Source: Janthinobacterium lividum | Lineage (GTDB): Bacteria > Pseudomonadota > Gammaproteobacteria > Burkholderiales > Burkholderiaceae_D | Direction: 5' to 3' | DNA length: 64,000 nt | NCBI RefSeq assembly: GCF_011601275.1 | Contig: NZ_JAAOLY010000002.1 | Coordinates: 1-64,000 of the forward strand | Part shown: piece after piece, positions 1 to 9,016 of the stretch | Layout of the letters: each line of letters begins with the position of its first letter | Position numbering within the stretch: position 1 is the stretch's first letter | Program-made: the position numbers and the translations under genes | Notes under the pieces: generated by a model | The model's database searches: none | What the model was told of the DNA's origin: nothing | The model's input: only the letters and a program-made list of their open reading frames with translations

Positions 1-2
1 TC

Positions 3-785
3 GTTCGTTCCGCCCCGCCTCCCCTGCCTTCCCCGCCACGCACCGCCGATGGCCCGCCACTGCGCCAGTTGCAGCTGGGCAGCCACCTCGTCGAATTCGC
101 GCTGCGCCGCTCCACGCGCCGTTCCATCGGCTTCATGATCGACGATAACGGCTTGCGCGTGACGGCGCCCAAACGCGTCACCCTGGCCGAAATCGACAAC
201 GCCATCCGTGCCAAGCAAAGCTGGATCGTCTCGAAGCTGCTGGAACGAGGCGAGCGCAAGGTGCAGCGCCAGCAGCGCCCGCCCGTGGCCTGGGTCGATG
301 GCGCCGTGCTGCCCTACCTCGGTGGCGAGATCACCTTGCGATTGCACCAGGCGCCGCGCCACCGCGCCAGCTTCCAGCGCGAGACGAATGAACTACACGT
401 GTGGGTCACGCCCACGGGCAGCGAGCAGCAATTGAAAGAAAAAGTGAAGGGCTGGTTCCAGCACGAAGCGCGCCAGCTGTTCGAAGCGCGCCTGGACGTA
501 TATGCGGACAAGCTGGGCGTGCAGTACGACTCGCTGTCGCTGTCGTCAGCCGGCACGCGCTGGGGCAGTTGCACCATCGAGCGCAAGATCCGCCTGAACT
601 GGCGTTTGATCCACTTCGCCCTGCCGCTGATCGACTACGTGGTGGCGCACGAACTGTCGCACCTGCTGGAAATGAACCACAGCCCCCGCTTCTGGGCCAC
701 CGTGGAGTCGATTTATCCCGATTACGATGGCGCCAAGCAGGCGCTGAGAAAACGCTCGCAGGAGCTTCCGGTGCTGTTTACGTAG
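3..785 (+). CDS. YgjP/DUF45-family M48-like metallopeptidase, 5' partial
   Basis: Predicted zinc-dependent metallopeptidase-like protein of the YgjP/DUF45 (SprT-like) group. The zinc-binding HELSH motif is visible in VVAHELSHLLEMNHSPRFW near the C-terminus, preceded by the family's RWGSC signature (TRWGSCTIERKIRLNW). The reading frame stays open from the left edge of the window. The first possible start inside it is a TTG at 69 with no ribosome binding site, so I think the true start lies upstream and the gene is truncated by the window. A REP-like palindrome follows 4 bases after the stop. Substrate unknown. Confidence 0.85.
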   Translation, partial: VRSAPPPLPSPPRTADGPPLRQLQLGSHLVEFALRRSTRRSIGFMIDDNGLRVTAPKRVTLAEIDNAIRAKQSWIVSKLLERGERKVQRQQRPPVAWVDGAVLPYLGGEITLRLHQAPRHRASFQRETNELHVWVTPTGSEQQLKEKVKGWFQHEARQLFEARLDVYADKLGVQYDSLSLSSAGTRWGSCTIERKIRLNWRLIHFALPLIDYVVAHELSHLLEMNHSPRFWATVESIYPDYDGAKQALRKRSQELPVLFT

Positions 786-789
786 GCGC

Positions 790-828
790 TTGTCGGATTA
801 GGCGGGGCCGCAGGCCGTAATCCGACAA
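790..828. repeat. REP-like palindrome (copy A)
   Basis: Perfect 11-base inverted arms TTGTCGGATTA and TAATCCGACAA (790-800 and 818-828) around a GC-rich centre. It lies between the convergent metallopeptidase and waaA genes. The core GTCGGrTTA/TAAyCCGAC recurs at 12615-12710, 18439-18510, 46511-46547 and 46575-46600, always between genes, so it belongs to a dispersed family. It could also fold as a transcript-end hairpin. Confidence 0.75.
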
Positions 829-848
829 CATTGTTGGCCGCGCATACA

Positions 849-2123
849 TCACGCCAACAGCGGTTTGATCGCAGCGACGGTGCGCGGCGTGGCCCCACGG
901 TGCTGCGCCGCAAACGCCAGCGCCTTTTGTCCCATCGACGCCAGCTGCGCCGGATCCTGCAGCAAGGCCGACGCCTGCGCCATCAGCGCATCGGCGTCCG
1001 CCACCAGCGCGGCGCCGCCGGCCGCAATCGCCTGCTCGGTCACGAGCGCAAAGTTGAAGGTGTGGGGCCCGATCAGCACGGGCTTGCCCAGGGCCGCCGG
1101 TTCGATCAGGTTCTGTCCGCCCAGCGGCAGCAGGCTGCCGCCCACGAACGCGCAATCGCAGGCCGCATAATACGCAAACATCTCGCCCATCGAATCGCCC
1201 AGCAGCACTTGCGTGCCCGCCGCAACGGCACCGTCCTGCGCCAGACCTGATCTGCGCTGCACGGCCAGGCCCCGCGCCGCGATCAGTTTTTCCACCTCGT
1301 CGAAACGCTGCGGATGGCGCGGCACGATCAGCAGCAGCGCATTCGCCGGCAAGCTGGCGCGGATATAGGCATCGAGGATCAGCGGCTCTTCCCCTTCGCG
1401 CGTGCTCGCGCACAGCAGCACGGGACGTTGGCCGATGGCTGCGCGCAGCGCCGCCCCCGTCGCCAGTGCCGCCTCGGGCACGACGACATCGAATTTGATG
1501 CTGCCCGTGACCACTACGTCCTGCACGCCCAGCTGGCGCACGCGATCTGCGTCGTCCTGCGTCTGCGCCGCCACCAGGGTGATGCCGCGCGCCGCGTCGG
1601 CAATCAGTTTACCGAGGCGCTGTGCCTTACCTAGCGAACGCTGCGACAGGCGCGCATTGGCCAGCACCACGGGCACTTTGTAGCGATTGCATTGGTGGAT
1701 CAGGTTCGGCCACACTTCCGTCTCCATCAGGACGCAGATGCGCGGCGCGAAATGACGGATGAAACGGGCCGGCATGGCGCCCGTGTCGTACGGCAGATAG
1801 CTTTGCACGAGGCGCGCGCCATGTTTGGCGAACAGGGATTTACCTGTCGCGCGCCCCGTCGGCGTCATGTGCGTGAGGACGATGCGGCACGCAGGCCAGG
1901 CGGCCAGCAGCGCATCGACCAGCGGCTCGGCCGCGCGCGTCTCGCCGACGGAGACGGCGTGCAGCCAGATGGTGTCCGTGGCAGATGCCGGCTGGCGGCC
2001 GTAAAAGCCCAGGCGCTCGCCCCAGTGCTGGCGGTAACCGGGTTCCTGGCGTCCGCGCAGCCACAGCCGCGCCAGCACCAGGGGCAAGGCCAGCCACCAG
2101 GCGAGGGTATAAAGAAGTCGCAT
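849..2123 (-). CDS. waaA: 3-deoxy-D-manno-octulosonic acid (Kdo) transferase
   Basis: Transfers Kdo from CMP-Kdo to lipid A precursor at the inner face of the inner membrane, starting the LPS core. The 424-residue length fits the family. There is an N-terminal hydrophobic anchor (about residues 1-21), a GT30-type N-domain with HAVSVGE and the presumed catalytic Glu near residue 61, and a C-terminal glycosyltransferase half containing GGQNLIEPAALGKPV, the usual nucleotide-sugar site. The stop of waaC lies 18 bases upstream on the same strand, so waaC-waaA are probably cotranscribed. Whether it adds one or two Kdo units cannot be read from sequence. Confidence 0.95.
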   Translation of the reverse strand: MRLLYTLAWWLALPLVLARLWLRGRQEPGYRQHWGERLGFYGRQPASATDTIWLHAVSVGETRAAEPLVDALLAAWPACRIVLTHMTPTGRATGKSLFAKHGARLVQSYLPYDTGAMPARFIRHFAPRICVLMETEVWPNLIHQCNRYKVPVVLANARLSQRSLGKAQRLGKLIADAARGITLVAAQTQDDADRVRQLGVQDVVVTGSIKFDVVVPEAALATGAALRAAIGQRPVLLCASTREGEEPLILDAYIRASLPANALLLIVPRHPQRFDEVEKLIAARGLAVQRRSGLAQDGAVAAGTQVLLGDSMGEMFAYYAACDCAFVGGSLLPLGGQNLIEPAALGKPVLIGPHTFNFALVTEQAIAAGGAALVADADALMAQASALLQDPAQLASMGQKALAFAAQHRGATPRTVAAIKPLLA

Positions 2124-2141
2124 GATTGTTGAATGTTAAAG

Positions 2142-3164
2142 TCAGGCGGGAGGATAGTCTGCCAGCAGGCGCCGTGCCGCGGCCAGCACTTCCGGCACGC
2201 CGGGCGGCGCGCCCTTGTCGCCCAGGTTGATGATTTTCGGCGACCAGTTGCCTTCCGTTTTCCACAGCGGCGAATCGGCATAGATTTCCACCGTCGGGCG
2301 CACAAAGGCGGCGGCGATGTGCGTCAGGCCCGTGTCGACGCCGACCACCAGCGCCGCGTGGCGCGCCAGCAGGGTCGCGTCGCCCATCGACAGCTTTGGC
2401 AGCACGCGCGCGTTGGGCAGGCCGGCCGCCAGTTGTTCGGCTTCCGCCTTTTCCTTGGGCGACCCCCAGGGCAGCAGAATCGGCATGGGAGCGAGCGCCT
2501 GGCCCAGCGCGATCCAGTTTTCCGGTGCCCACTTCTTGGCGTCGCGCGCCGTGCCGTGGAAATACACACAATAGGGCGCATCGCCCATCCAGTCCGGGCG
2601 CGGCTCGCTGCTTGATACTTCCGGCAAGCCGAAATCGGCAGGCGTGTCGACCGTGTAACCGAGTGCCGCACCAGCCACCAGACGGCCGCGCGCTACCGCA
2701 TGCGTGCGCGGATCGAGGGGAATGCTTTTCGTGTGAAAAATGCGCGAAATGCCTTCGTAGCCGGAGCCCTCGCTGCCATTGGCCAGGCCAACCTTCTGTC
2801 CGCCCGGCGCCAGGCGCGCGGCGCCCATGATGATGCCCGTCTTGAGCAAGCCCTGGGTATCGAACACGTAATCGTAGTGCGTCTGGCGCAGGCTGCGGAA
2901 GAAGGCGGCGATTTCCGCGCGCGTCTCCTTCTTGCCCAGGCTCTTGCGCCAGCGCCGCAGCGCGAACGGGAAGATCGTATTCACGCGCGGGTTCAGGCGC
3001 ACCAGGCTCGTGTAGCCCTCTTCGACCACCCAATCGATGCTCGCGTTCGGGAAATGGCGGGCGATGTCCGCCACCATCGGCAGGTTATGCAGTACGTCGC
3101 CCAGCGAAGACACCCGTACCAGCAGGATTTTCAAGGGCGCCTGTGCACCAGGTTGACCGGCCAT
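2142..3164 (-). CDS. waaC: LPS heptosyltransferase I
   Basis: GT9-family glycosyltransferase adding the first L-glycero-D-manno-heptose to Kdo of the LPS inner core, in the cytoplasm at the inner membrane. It has the family N-terminus (ILLVRVSSLGDVLHNLP), the DWVVEEGYTSLVRLNP segment, and the C-terminal VVGVDTGLTHIAAA donor-binding motif. Length 340 residues is normal. The start is 4 bases after the stop of the phosphomannomutase gene, and waaA follows 18 bases downstream. The three therefore form a minus-strand LPS/sugar-nucleotide operon. Confidence 0.94.
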   Translation of the reverse strand: MAGQPGAQAPLKILLVRVSSLGDVLHNLPMVADIARHFPNASIDWVVEEGYTSLVRLNPRVNTIFPFALRRWRKSLGKKETRAEIAAFFRSLRQTHYDYVFDTQGLLKTGIIMGAARLAPGGQKVGLANGSEGSGYEGISRIFHTKSIPLDPRTHAVARGRLVAGAALGYTVDTPADFGLPEVSSSEPRPDWMGDAPYCVYFHGTARDAKKWAPENWIALGQALAPMPILLPWGSPKEKAEAEQLAAGLPNARVLPKLSMGDATLLARHAALVVGVDTGLTHIAAAFVRPTVEIYADSPLWKTEGNWSPKIINLGDKGAPPGVPEVLAAARRLLADYPPA

Positions 3165-3168
3165 GCTG

Positions 3169-4551
3169 TCAGAACGGCAAGACGGCGTCAGGCTTGGCGG
3201 CCAGGATAACGCTCTTGAACTGGCCTTGGATGCGCGCCAGCGCTGCCGGCGTTTCCGCTTCGAAGCGCATGACGATCACCGGCGTGGTGTTCGACGAACG
3301 GGCCAGGCCGAAGCCGTCCGCGTATTCCACGCGCAAGCCGTCGATGGTGATGATCTGTTCATTGCCAGGGAAGACGGCGTCGCGGCGCAGCATGTCCATC
3401 AGCGCGACGTTCTCGCCTTCCTTCAGTTCCAGGTGCAGTTCCGGCGTGCTGTCGGACTGCGGCAGGGAGTTCAGCAGGCTTGACGGATTCGCTTCGCGCG
3501 TGAGGATTTCCAGCAGGCGCGCGGCCGAATACATGCCGTCGTCGAAACCGTACCAGCGGTCCTTGAAGAAGATATGGCCGCTCATTTCGCCGCCCAGCGG
3601 TGCACCCGTTTCGCGCAGCTTGGCTTTCACCAGCGAGTGGCCCGTTTTGTACATCAGCGGCACGCCGCCATGCTTGCTGATCCACGGCGCCAGGTGGCGC
3701 GTGCACTTGACGTCGTACAAAATCTGCGCGCCAGGGTGACGGGTCAGCACGTCGGCAGCGAACAACATCATCTGGCGGTCAGGGTAAATGATCTGGCCAT
3801 CCTTGGTGACCACGCCCAGGCGGTCGCCGTCGCCGTCGAAGGCGATGCCGATTTCCGCATCCGTCTCGGCCAGGCAGCGGATCAGGTCTTGCAGGTTTTC
3901 CGGATGCGCCGGATCCGGATGGTGGTTCGGGAAATTGCCATCGACTTCGCAGAACAGTTCGATGACCTCGCAGCCCATGCCGCGGAACAGGTCGCCCGCA
4001 AATGCGCCGGCCACGCCATTGCCGCAATCGACGGCGATCTTGATCGGGCGCACCAACTTGACGTCGCCCAGGATGCGTTCGAGGTAGGCGGCGCGGATAT
4101 CGTGCGTGGCATAGCTGCCCGGCGTGCTGCTGGCGCTGCCGTCGTGCGCGACGATGCTGTGGTACAGCGCCTGGATCGCTTCGCCGTGGATCGCTTCGCC
4201 GGCCAGCACCATCTTGAAGCCGTTGTAGTCGGGCGGATTGTGGCTGCCCGTGACCATGATGCCCGAGCGCGTGTCGAGCACATTCGTGCCGAAGTAGACC
4301 ATCGGCGTGGCCACCACGCCCAGGTCGATCACGTCGACGCCTGCCGCCTGCAGGCCCTGCGCCAGCGCCGCCGTCAATTCCGGTCCCGACAGGCGGCCAT
4401 CGCGGCCGATCACGACCCGCTGCTCGCCCTTGGCCAGGGCCGCCTGGCCAAATGCCTGGCCGATCTTGTATGCCACGCTGGCATCGAGGGTTTTAGCGAT
4501 GATGCCGCGAATATCGTAGGCCTTGAAGATCGTTCTGGATAATGGAAGCAT
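3169..4551 (-). CDS. Phosphomannomutase/phosphoglucomutase
   Basis: Interconverts hexose 1- and 6-phosphates, supplying mannose-1-P and glucose-1-P for LPS and exopolysaccharide (AlgC/ManB type). The catalytic phosphoserine loop TGSHNPPDYNG gives Ser103, the metal loop DGDGD is at about 239-243, and the sugar-specificity loop GEMSGH at 321-326. The ATG at 4551 gives 460 residues and the typical N-terminus SRTIFKAYDIRG. The frame is open 87 codons further upstream, but that extension has no family similarity. It is the first gene of the waaC-waaA run, which suits an envelope sugar supply role. Confidence 0.93.
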   Translation of the reverse strand: MLPLSRTIFKAYDIRGIIAKTLDASVAYKIGQAFGQAALAKGEQRVVIGRDGRLSGPELTAALAQGLQAAGVDVIDLGVVATPMVYFGTNVLDTRSGIMVTGSHNPPDYNGFKMVLAGEAIHGEAIQALYHSIVAHDGSASSTPGSYATHDIRAAYLERILGDVKLVRPIKIAVDCGNGVAGAFAGDLFRGMGCEVIELFCEVDGNFPNHHPDPAHPENLQDLIRCLAETDAEIGIAFDGDGDRLGVVTKDGQIIYPDRQMMLFAADVLTRHPGAQILYDVKCTRHLAPWISKHGGVPLMYKTGHSLVKAKLRETGAPLGGEMSGHIFFKDRWYGFDDGMYSAARLLEILTREANPSSLLNSLPQSDSTPELHLELKEGENVALMDMLRRDAVFPGNEQIITIDGLRVEYADGFGLARSSNTTPVIVMRFEAETPAALARIQGQFKSVILAAKPDAVLPF

Positions 4552-4663
4552 GGTGTGGGCGATATAAGGTATAAGTAAGGGGGCCAATAAGGGAATAAAC
4601 AGGGTGCCTGGCAAGGTGCCGCGCGCGGCTGACAGCTTGCTACTGCGCCAAGAGTATACCGAA

Positions 4664-4972
4664 TTATACGCGCAGCAGATCGATCGACTTGCCCGATTCC
4701 ACCCACTGCCTGACCCACAGCGGCTGGCGGCCACGGCCTGTCCATTGTTCAGCGGTATTCTCAGGATGGCGGTAACGTACCGCGACTTTGCCCGTGCGCG
4801 GGTGCAAACCATCGAGTATCAGCTGTTTCAGTGGAATGCCCGCCTGCTGCGCGATGGCCATGATCTGTTCGCGCGCCTTGTTCAAGTCCTCGCGCTCGCG
4901 GCTTTCCAATTCGTGTTTGACATTATCGTCCAGTTTGCGCAATTCCAGCATCGTCATTGTTGACAGATCCAT
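4664..4972 (-). CDS. H-NS-family nucleoid-associated protein
   Basis: 102-residue H-NS-type protein. It has an N-terminal coiled-coil oligomerisation region (about 1-50, rich in Glu/Lys/Leu) and a C-terminal DNA-binding domain with QWTGRGRQPLWVRQWVESGKS, the core motif of the beta-proteobacterial H-NS group. A ribosome binding site AAGGA lies 8-9 bases before the ATG. It likely silences AT-rich DNA. The 430-base gap upstream of it is itself unusually AT-rich, which would allow self-regulation (inference). Confidence 0.92.
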   Translation of the reverse strand: MDLSTMTMLELRKLDDNVKHELESREREDLNKAREQIMAIAQQAGIPLKQLILDGLHPRTGKVAVRYRHPENTAEQWTGRGRQPLWVRQWVESGKSIDLLRV

Positions 4973-5275
4973 TGGTACATCCTTTATATTAATTTAAATA
5001 ATAAAATCACGTGGAATATACTACATTGTATAAATATCTGTGCACCATTGCATAATCTATCGCCAATTGAATCACGCCTCCGGCTTATTTAGCGTCCCCG
5101 CATTAAGATTAAATGAAGAATATGCCGGAAGCGCGTGAAAATTGAATAAACATGGATGAAATTGCATTCCAGCAAGGCTGGCCCAGTGCGCTTATTCATT
5201 CCGTCAGCCGTACAGGCGGATTATGACCGATATATGACAACGGAAATGCAGATCAATTAAATCCCCATACAACAT

Positions 5276-5293
5276 AATCGGCACCGATTTTTT
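5276..5293 (+). terminator. Small terminator-like hairpin
   Basis: AATCGG-CA-CCGATT followed by TTTT on the plus strand. The stem is short, the loop must open to at least four bases, and no gene on the plus strand ends here. It may end an unseen small transcript or be chance. Confidence 0.3.
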
Positions 5294-5363
5294 CTTCCAG
5301 CCCGCCATGTGCGCAATCGGGCACCTGCCAACAATGCATCCAACGCCAAAGGGCAGGCATGCT

Positions 5364-5369
5364 TATAAT
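5364..5369 (+). promoter_or_regulatory. Possible apaH promoter -10 box
   Basis: Perfect TATAAT 33 bases before the apaH start, preceded by TG two bases upstream. The -35 region (around 5341) is poor. Called on the -10 hexamer alone. Confidence 0.45.
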
Positions 5370-5401
5370 GCAGGCGCGTAGTCCACTTCACCCCGGCATA
5401 T

Positions 5402-6241
5402 ATGAAAACTTATTTTATCGGCGATCTGCAAGGCTGCCATGCACAAACCGTCGAACTGATCGAACGGATCAGGGCGGCAGCGGATGGCCCGTACCGCCTG
5501 CTGTTCGCGGGCGACTTGATTAATCGCGGCCCGGCCTCGCTGGCCACCCTGCGCCACATTTATTCTCTAGCGCGGCAAGGCCTGGCCGACAGCGTCCTGG
5601 GCAACCATGACTTGCACTTGCTGGCCGTGGCCAACGGCATCCGGCCCGAGCATGCATCCGACACCCTCGCCGAAATCCTCGATGCCCCCGACCGCGAGGA
5701 GTTGATCAACTGGCTGCGCCAGCGGCCACTGGCACTGGAACACGACGGCCATGTGCTCGTGCATGCGGGCTTGCTGCCGCAATGGAGCACGGCCCAGGCC
5801 CTGTCCCTGAGCGGGGAGGTGTCCGGCATGCTGCGCAGCGATGATTGGGTCGCCTTTCTGCGCACCATGTACGGCAACGAGCCGGCCGCCTGGCGCGACG
5901 ATCTGCAGGGTGCCGACCGGCTGCGCTGCATCGTCAACGCCATGACGCGGCTGCGCTTTTGTACGCCGGATGGCGTGATGGACTTCAAGATGAAGGAGAG
6001 CGGCAGCCCGCCGCCCGGCTCCGGCCTGCTGCCCTGGTTCGACGTGCCGGGACGGCGCAGCGCCGGCGACACCATCGTCTTCGGCCACTGGTCGGCGCTG
6101 GGCCTGCAGTTGCGGCCTCACCTGATCGGCCTCGATAGCGGCTGCGTGTGGGGCGGGAAACTGTCGGCCGTGTGCCTGGAAGACCGCTCGCTGCTGCAAG
6201 TCGACTGTCCCACGTTCCAGCAGCACAGCGGCAAGCGGTAA
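5402..6241 (+). CDS. apaH: Symmetrical bis(5'-nucleosyl)-tetraphosphatase
   Basis: Hydrolyses Ap4A (and Np4-capped RNA) to two ADP. It is a calcineurin-like metallophosphoesterase with all signature blocks: GDLQGC (7-12), GDLINRG (37-43), GNHD (67-70) and VHAG (120-123). Length 279 matches ApaH. The gene stands alone between an AT-rich region and an AraC-type regulator, not next to rsmA/pdxA as in enteric bacteria. Confidence 0.94.
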   Translation: MKTYFIGDLQGCHAQTVELIERIRAAADGPYRLLFAGDLINRGPASLATLRHIYSLARQGLADSVLGNHDLHLLAVANGIRPEHASDTLAEILDAPDREELINWLRQRPLALEHDGHVLVHAGLLPQWSTAQALSLSGEVSGMLRSDDWVAFLRTMYGNEPAAWRDDLQGADRLRCIVNAMTRLRFCTPDGVMDFKMKESGSPPPGSGLLPWFDVPGRRSAGDTIVFGHWSALGLQLRPHLIGLDSGCVWGGKLSAVCLEDRSLLQVDCPTFQQHSGKR

Positions 6242-6334
6242 ATGGCAGCCATCATGCGTATATGCTTAGTCGAAATCGGTCGTTGGTCTTGCCGCGCCTG
6301 GGCCGTATGATGGAGCTTTTGCCTTTGCGACCCC

Positions 6335-7255
6335 ATGCATCCTGATACCGACAGACTGGCGCGCTGGCTGCTCGGCAGCCTGGAACTCGACACCGCCGTC
6401 CTGCATGTGGGCCAATACTGCGGCCGCTGGCGCGCTTCCACGGCGGGCCGGGAATTGGGCAGCTTCCACCTGGTGCTCGATGGCCACTGCTACCTGCACC
6501 TCGATGGCGCGGCGCCCATTGCACTCGGCCCGCGCGATGGCGTCTTCCTGCTGCGCGACCTGCCGCACTTCCTCAGTCCCCACAGCGACCCGCTGCAAGC
6601 GGTCAGTGCGCAGGCGATGCTGCCGCTGCAAACGCCCACGGAGCAGCCGGCGACGGCGCTGGCCTGCGGCTTCTTTCAATTTCGCGGCGCCCTCTCCGCC
6701 CTGATCGTCGACTCGTTCCCGCCATATCTGCTGATACGCGGCGATGCGCCTGCCTTCAGCGCCGCCGCCGCGCTGTTCGATCTGATCCTGGCGGAAGCGG
6801 GCGGCGATCCGGAGCAGCCATCGCCGCTGATCGCGCGCCTGGTCGAACTGCTGTTCTTTTACCTGATCCGCCATGTGGCACAGGGCGAGCACGTGGCGGC
6901 CGGCTTGCTGTCGCTGCTGCACCAACCCGCGTTTTCACCGCTGCTCGAACGCATGCTCGATGCACCCGCCGACGACTGGTCGATCGAGAACATGGCCAAG
7001 GCGGCCTGCATGTCGCGCGCCAGCTTCTGCAAGCATTTCGCCAGCGCCAGCGGCCACTCGCCAGCCCAGTTCCTGCTCCTGCTGCGCATGAAGATCGCAG
7101 CGCGGCGCCTGCACGACGGCGTTTCCGTCGAACGCGCGGCCGAACTGGTGGGCTACCGCTCGCACGCCGCCTTTACGCGCGCCTTCAAGCGGGTCACGGG
7201 TGAGCAGCCGGGCGCCTACCGCCGCGACCAGCGATTGCGCCAGTTGGCAAACTGA
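6335..7255 (+). CDS. AraC-family transcriptional regulator, cupin-type N-domain
   Basis: 306 residues. The N-terminal half resembles the cupin_6/AraC-binding fold (WRASTAGRELGSFHLVLDGHCYLHLDG, then RDGVFLLRDLPHFL). The C-terminal ~100 residues hold the two helix-turn-helix units typical of AraC/XylS proteins (MSRASFCKHFASASGHSPAQF and VGYRSHAAFTRAFKRVTGEQ). It lies 119 bases upstream of, and in line with, the AhpD-like/acyl-CoA-dehydrogenase/ABC operon, so it is a candidate regulator of that operon. Effector unknown. Confidence 0.88.
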   Translation: MHPDTDRLARWLLGSLELDTAVLHVGQYCGRWRASTAGRELGSFHLVLDGHCYLHLDGAAPIALGPRDGVFLLRDLPHFLSPHSDPLQAVSAQAMLPLQTPTEQPATALACGFFQFRGALSALIVDSFPPYLLIRGDAPAFSAAAALFDLILAEAGGDPEQPSPLIARLVELLFFYLIRHVAQGEHVAAGLLSLLHQPAFSPLLERMLDAPADDWSIENMAKAACMSRASFCKHFASASGHSPAQFLLLLRMKIAARRLHDGVSVERAAELVGYRSHAAFTRAFKRVTGEQPGAYRRDQRLRQLAN

Positions 7256-7310
7256 GATCAAGGTTTGCGAAATCAAAGACGAACGAGCACAAAAGGACGA
7301 CGCTGACGTC

Positions 7311-7339
7311 TGTTGCGTGCACGGCATGGCCGATATAAT
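7311..7339 (+). promoter_or_regulatory. Possible promoter of the AhpD-like/ABC operon
   Basis: Perfect TATAAT at 7334-7339 with TGTTGC 17 bases upstream (7311-7316), 36 bases before the start of the AhpD-like gene. The -10 is convincing, the -35 weak, which would suit a promoter needing an activator such as the adjacent AraC-type protein. Confidence 0.45.
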
Positions 7340-7374
7340 GGCCGGGTGACTTACCAACTTAGCAAGGTACCCCC

Positions 7375-7929
7375 ATGTCCCGTCTGACGCTGCACACTCT
7401 CGATACCGCCCCGGCCGATAGCCGCCCCTTCGTGGAAAAAGCCATCGCCAACAATGGCTTCCTGCCCAACCTGATCGGCGTTCTGGCCAATGCCCCGCTG
7501 GCCCTGGAAACCTATCTGACCGTCTCCGGCATCAATGCGCGCGCCAGCCTGACGTTAATGGAACGCGAAGTGGTGCAGATCACGGCCGCGCGTATCCACG
7601 GCTGCGATTTCTGCATCGCCGGCCATAGCGCCATCTCGCTGAAAAAAGCGGGCCAGACGCCGGACACGGTGCGCGCCCTGCAGCACGGCCAGCCGACGGG
7701 CGACGCCAAACTCGACGCCGTCGCCGCCTTCGCCACGGCCGTCATCGCCACGCGCGGCGCCGTCAGCGACAGCGAATATCAAACCTTCCTGGCCGCCGGC
7801 TACAACGAGCAGCAAGCGCTGGAAGTCGTGCTGGGCATCAGCCTGGCCACCCTGTGCAATTTCTCCAACAGCCTGGCCGGCACGCCCGTCAATCCGCAAT
7901 TGACGCCCTACTTGCCTGGCGCCGTCTGA
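7375..7929 (+). CDS. AhpD-like carboxymuconolactone decarboxylase-family protein
   Basis: 184-residue all-alpha protein of the AhpD/CMD superfamily. The redox motif CDFCIAGHS (CxxC followed by His) is intact, with the upstream Glu in TLMEREVVQITAA, as in peroxidase-active AhpD proteins. This argues for thiol peroxidase or redox activity rather than carboxymuconolactone decarboxylation. It opens a five-gene plus-strand set; the next gene starts 1 base after its stop. Its role there may be removal of peroxide or handling of reactive by-products (inference). Confidence 0.85.
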   Translation: MSRLTLHTLDTAPADSRPFVEKAIANNGFLPNLIGVLANAPLALETYLTVSGINARASLTLMEREVVQITAARIHGCDFCIAGHSAISLKKAGQTPDTVRALQHGQPTGDAKLDAVAAFATAVIATRGAVSDSEYQTFLAAGYNEQQALEVVLGISLATLCNFSNSLAGTPVNPQLTPYLPGAV

Positions 7930-7930
7930 C

Positions 7931-9016
7931 ATGGGCCGCCTCAATCACTGGCTGCACATGCATGCCGACCAGCTCGACCAATCGCCGGAACTGGCTGAAA
8001 CCGTATTACCGGCGCTGGCCGGCGACAAGCTGCTGGCCATCGGCGTGCCGCAGGAACATGGCGGCGCAGGCGGCGACGTGCGCGACGCCATTGAGGCCAT
8101 CGCCAGGGTGGCCGAAGAATCCGTGACGGCCGCCTTTGTCTTCTGGGGCCAGCGCTGCTTCATCGAATTCCTGCTGCAAAGCGAGAACCGCACGCTGGCC
8201 GAGCGCCGCTTGCCCGGCCTGCTGGCCGGCACGCAGGCAGGCGCCAGCGGTTTGTCGAACGCCATGAAATTCTTGTCCGGCATCGAGCAGCTACAAATCA
8301 CGGGCGTGCGCCACGGCGACGGCTTGCTCGTCGATGGTGGCCTGGCCTGGGTGACGAACTTGCGCAAGGCGGGCTTTGTCGCGGCGGCGGCCGTGGCGCC
8401 GGACAACGGCGCACCGCCCGTCATCATCGCCTTCGACAGCGGCACGGAAGGCGTCAAGCGCAGCGACGACCTGGACCTGATCGCCCTGCGCGGCAGCAAT
8501 ACGGCCTCCGTCAAGCTGGCGCAGGTGCACATCCCCGCCGCCGACATCATCAGCGACAACGCGCCAGCCTGGCTGCCGCAAGTACGCCCGGCTTTCCTGG
8601 GCATGCAGTGCGGCTTGTCGATCGGCCTGGCGCGCGCCAGCCTGGCAAAGGCGGCGCAAATTTCCGCCGGCTCGCGCAACCAGCTCACGCCACGCATCGA
8701 AGCGCTGCAAGCGACACTGGAAAGCGCCGTCGCTACCCTGCTGGCCGGCGTGCACGACGGCCGCTTCAAAAAAGAAGCACCGGCCATGTTCCGTTTGCGC
8801 ATACAGCTGGCCGACGTGCTGCAGCAGGCACTGATGCTGGAACTGCAAGCCATGGGCGGACGCGCCTACCTGAACGCCGAACAGCAGGGCTTTGCCCGCC
8901 GCTGGCGCGAATCGTCGTTCATCCCCATCGTCACCCCCAGCCTGACGCAGTTGCAATCGGCCTTGCAGCTGTTCGACAGCCAGCAGGCGGCCAAGGCGGC
9001 GGGAGCGCAAGCATGA
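7931..9016 (+). CDS. Acyl-CoA dehydrogenase-fold flavoprotein
   Basis: 361 residues with the acyl-CoA dehydrogenase arrangement: N-terminal helices with LLAIGVPQEHGGAGGD, a middle beta domain (GASGLSNAMKF, VDGGLAWVTNL), and C-terminal helices. It is shorter than standard enzymes (about 380-400), and I cannot find the usual C-terminal catalytic Glu region (EGT-type). It may therefore belong to the DszC/SfnC-like flavin monooxygenase branch of the fold, or be a divergent dehydrogenase. Its stop overlaps the ABC ATPase start by 4 bases (ATGA), tying it to the transporter. Confidence 0.8.
   Translation: MGRLNHWLHMHADQLDQSPELAETVLPALAGDKLLAIGVPQEHGGAGGDVRDAIEAIARVAEESVTAAFVFWGQRCFIEFLLQSENRTLAERRLPGLLAGTQAGASGLSNAMKFLSGIEQLQITGVRHGDGLLVDGGLAWVTNLRKAGFVAAAAVAPDNGAPPVIIAFDSGTEGVKRSDDLDLIALRGSNTASVKLAQVHIPAADIISDNAPAWLPQVRPAFLGMQCGLSIGLARASLAKAAQISAGSRNQLTPRIEALQATLESAVATLLAGVHDGRFKKEAPAMFRLRIQLADVLQQALMLELQAMGGRAYLNAEQQGFARRWRESSFIPIVTPSLTQLQSALQLFDSQQAAKAAGAQA

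Larger units (their letters stand above)
4973..5401. other. AT-rich intergenic region between divergent hns-like gene and apaH
   Basis: 429 bases with no convincing gene. The part next to the H-NS-type gene (4975-5160) is markedly AT-rich compared with the window (runs such as TTATATTAATTTAAATAATA). It should hold the H-NS-type gene promoter on the minus strand, though no single -35/-10 pair stands out. Near the apaH side are a small terminator-like hairpin at 5276-5293 and a TATAAT box at 5364. Confidence 0.6.

Noticed and set aside
4552-4812. N-terminal extension of the phosphomannomutase frame
   Set aside because: Overlaps the H-NS-like gene on the same strand and has no similarity to the family; the enzyme begins at 4551.
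8608-9012. N-terminal extension of the ABC ATPase frame
   Set aside because: Lies inside the acyl-CoA-dehydrogenase-fold gene in another frame. The ATGA overlap at 9013 gives the natural start.
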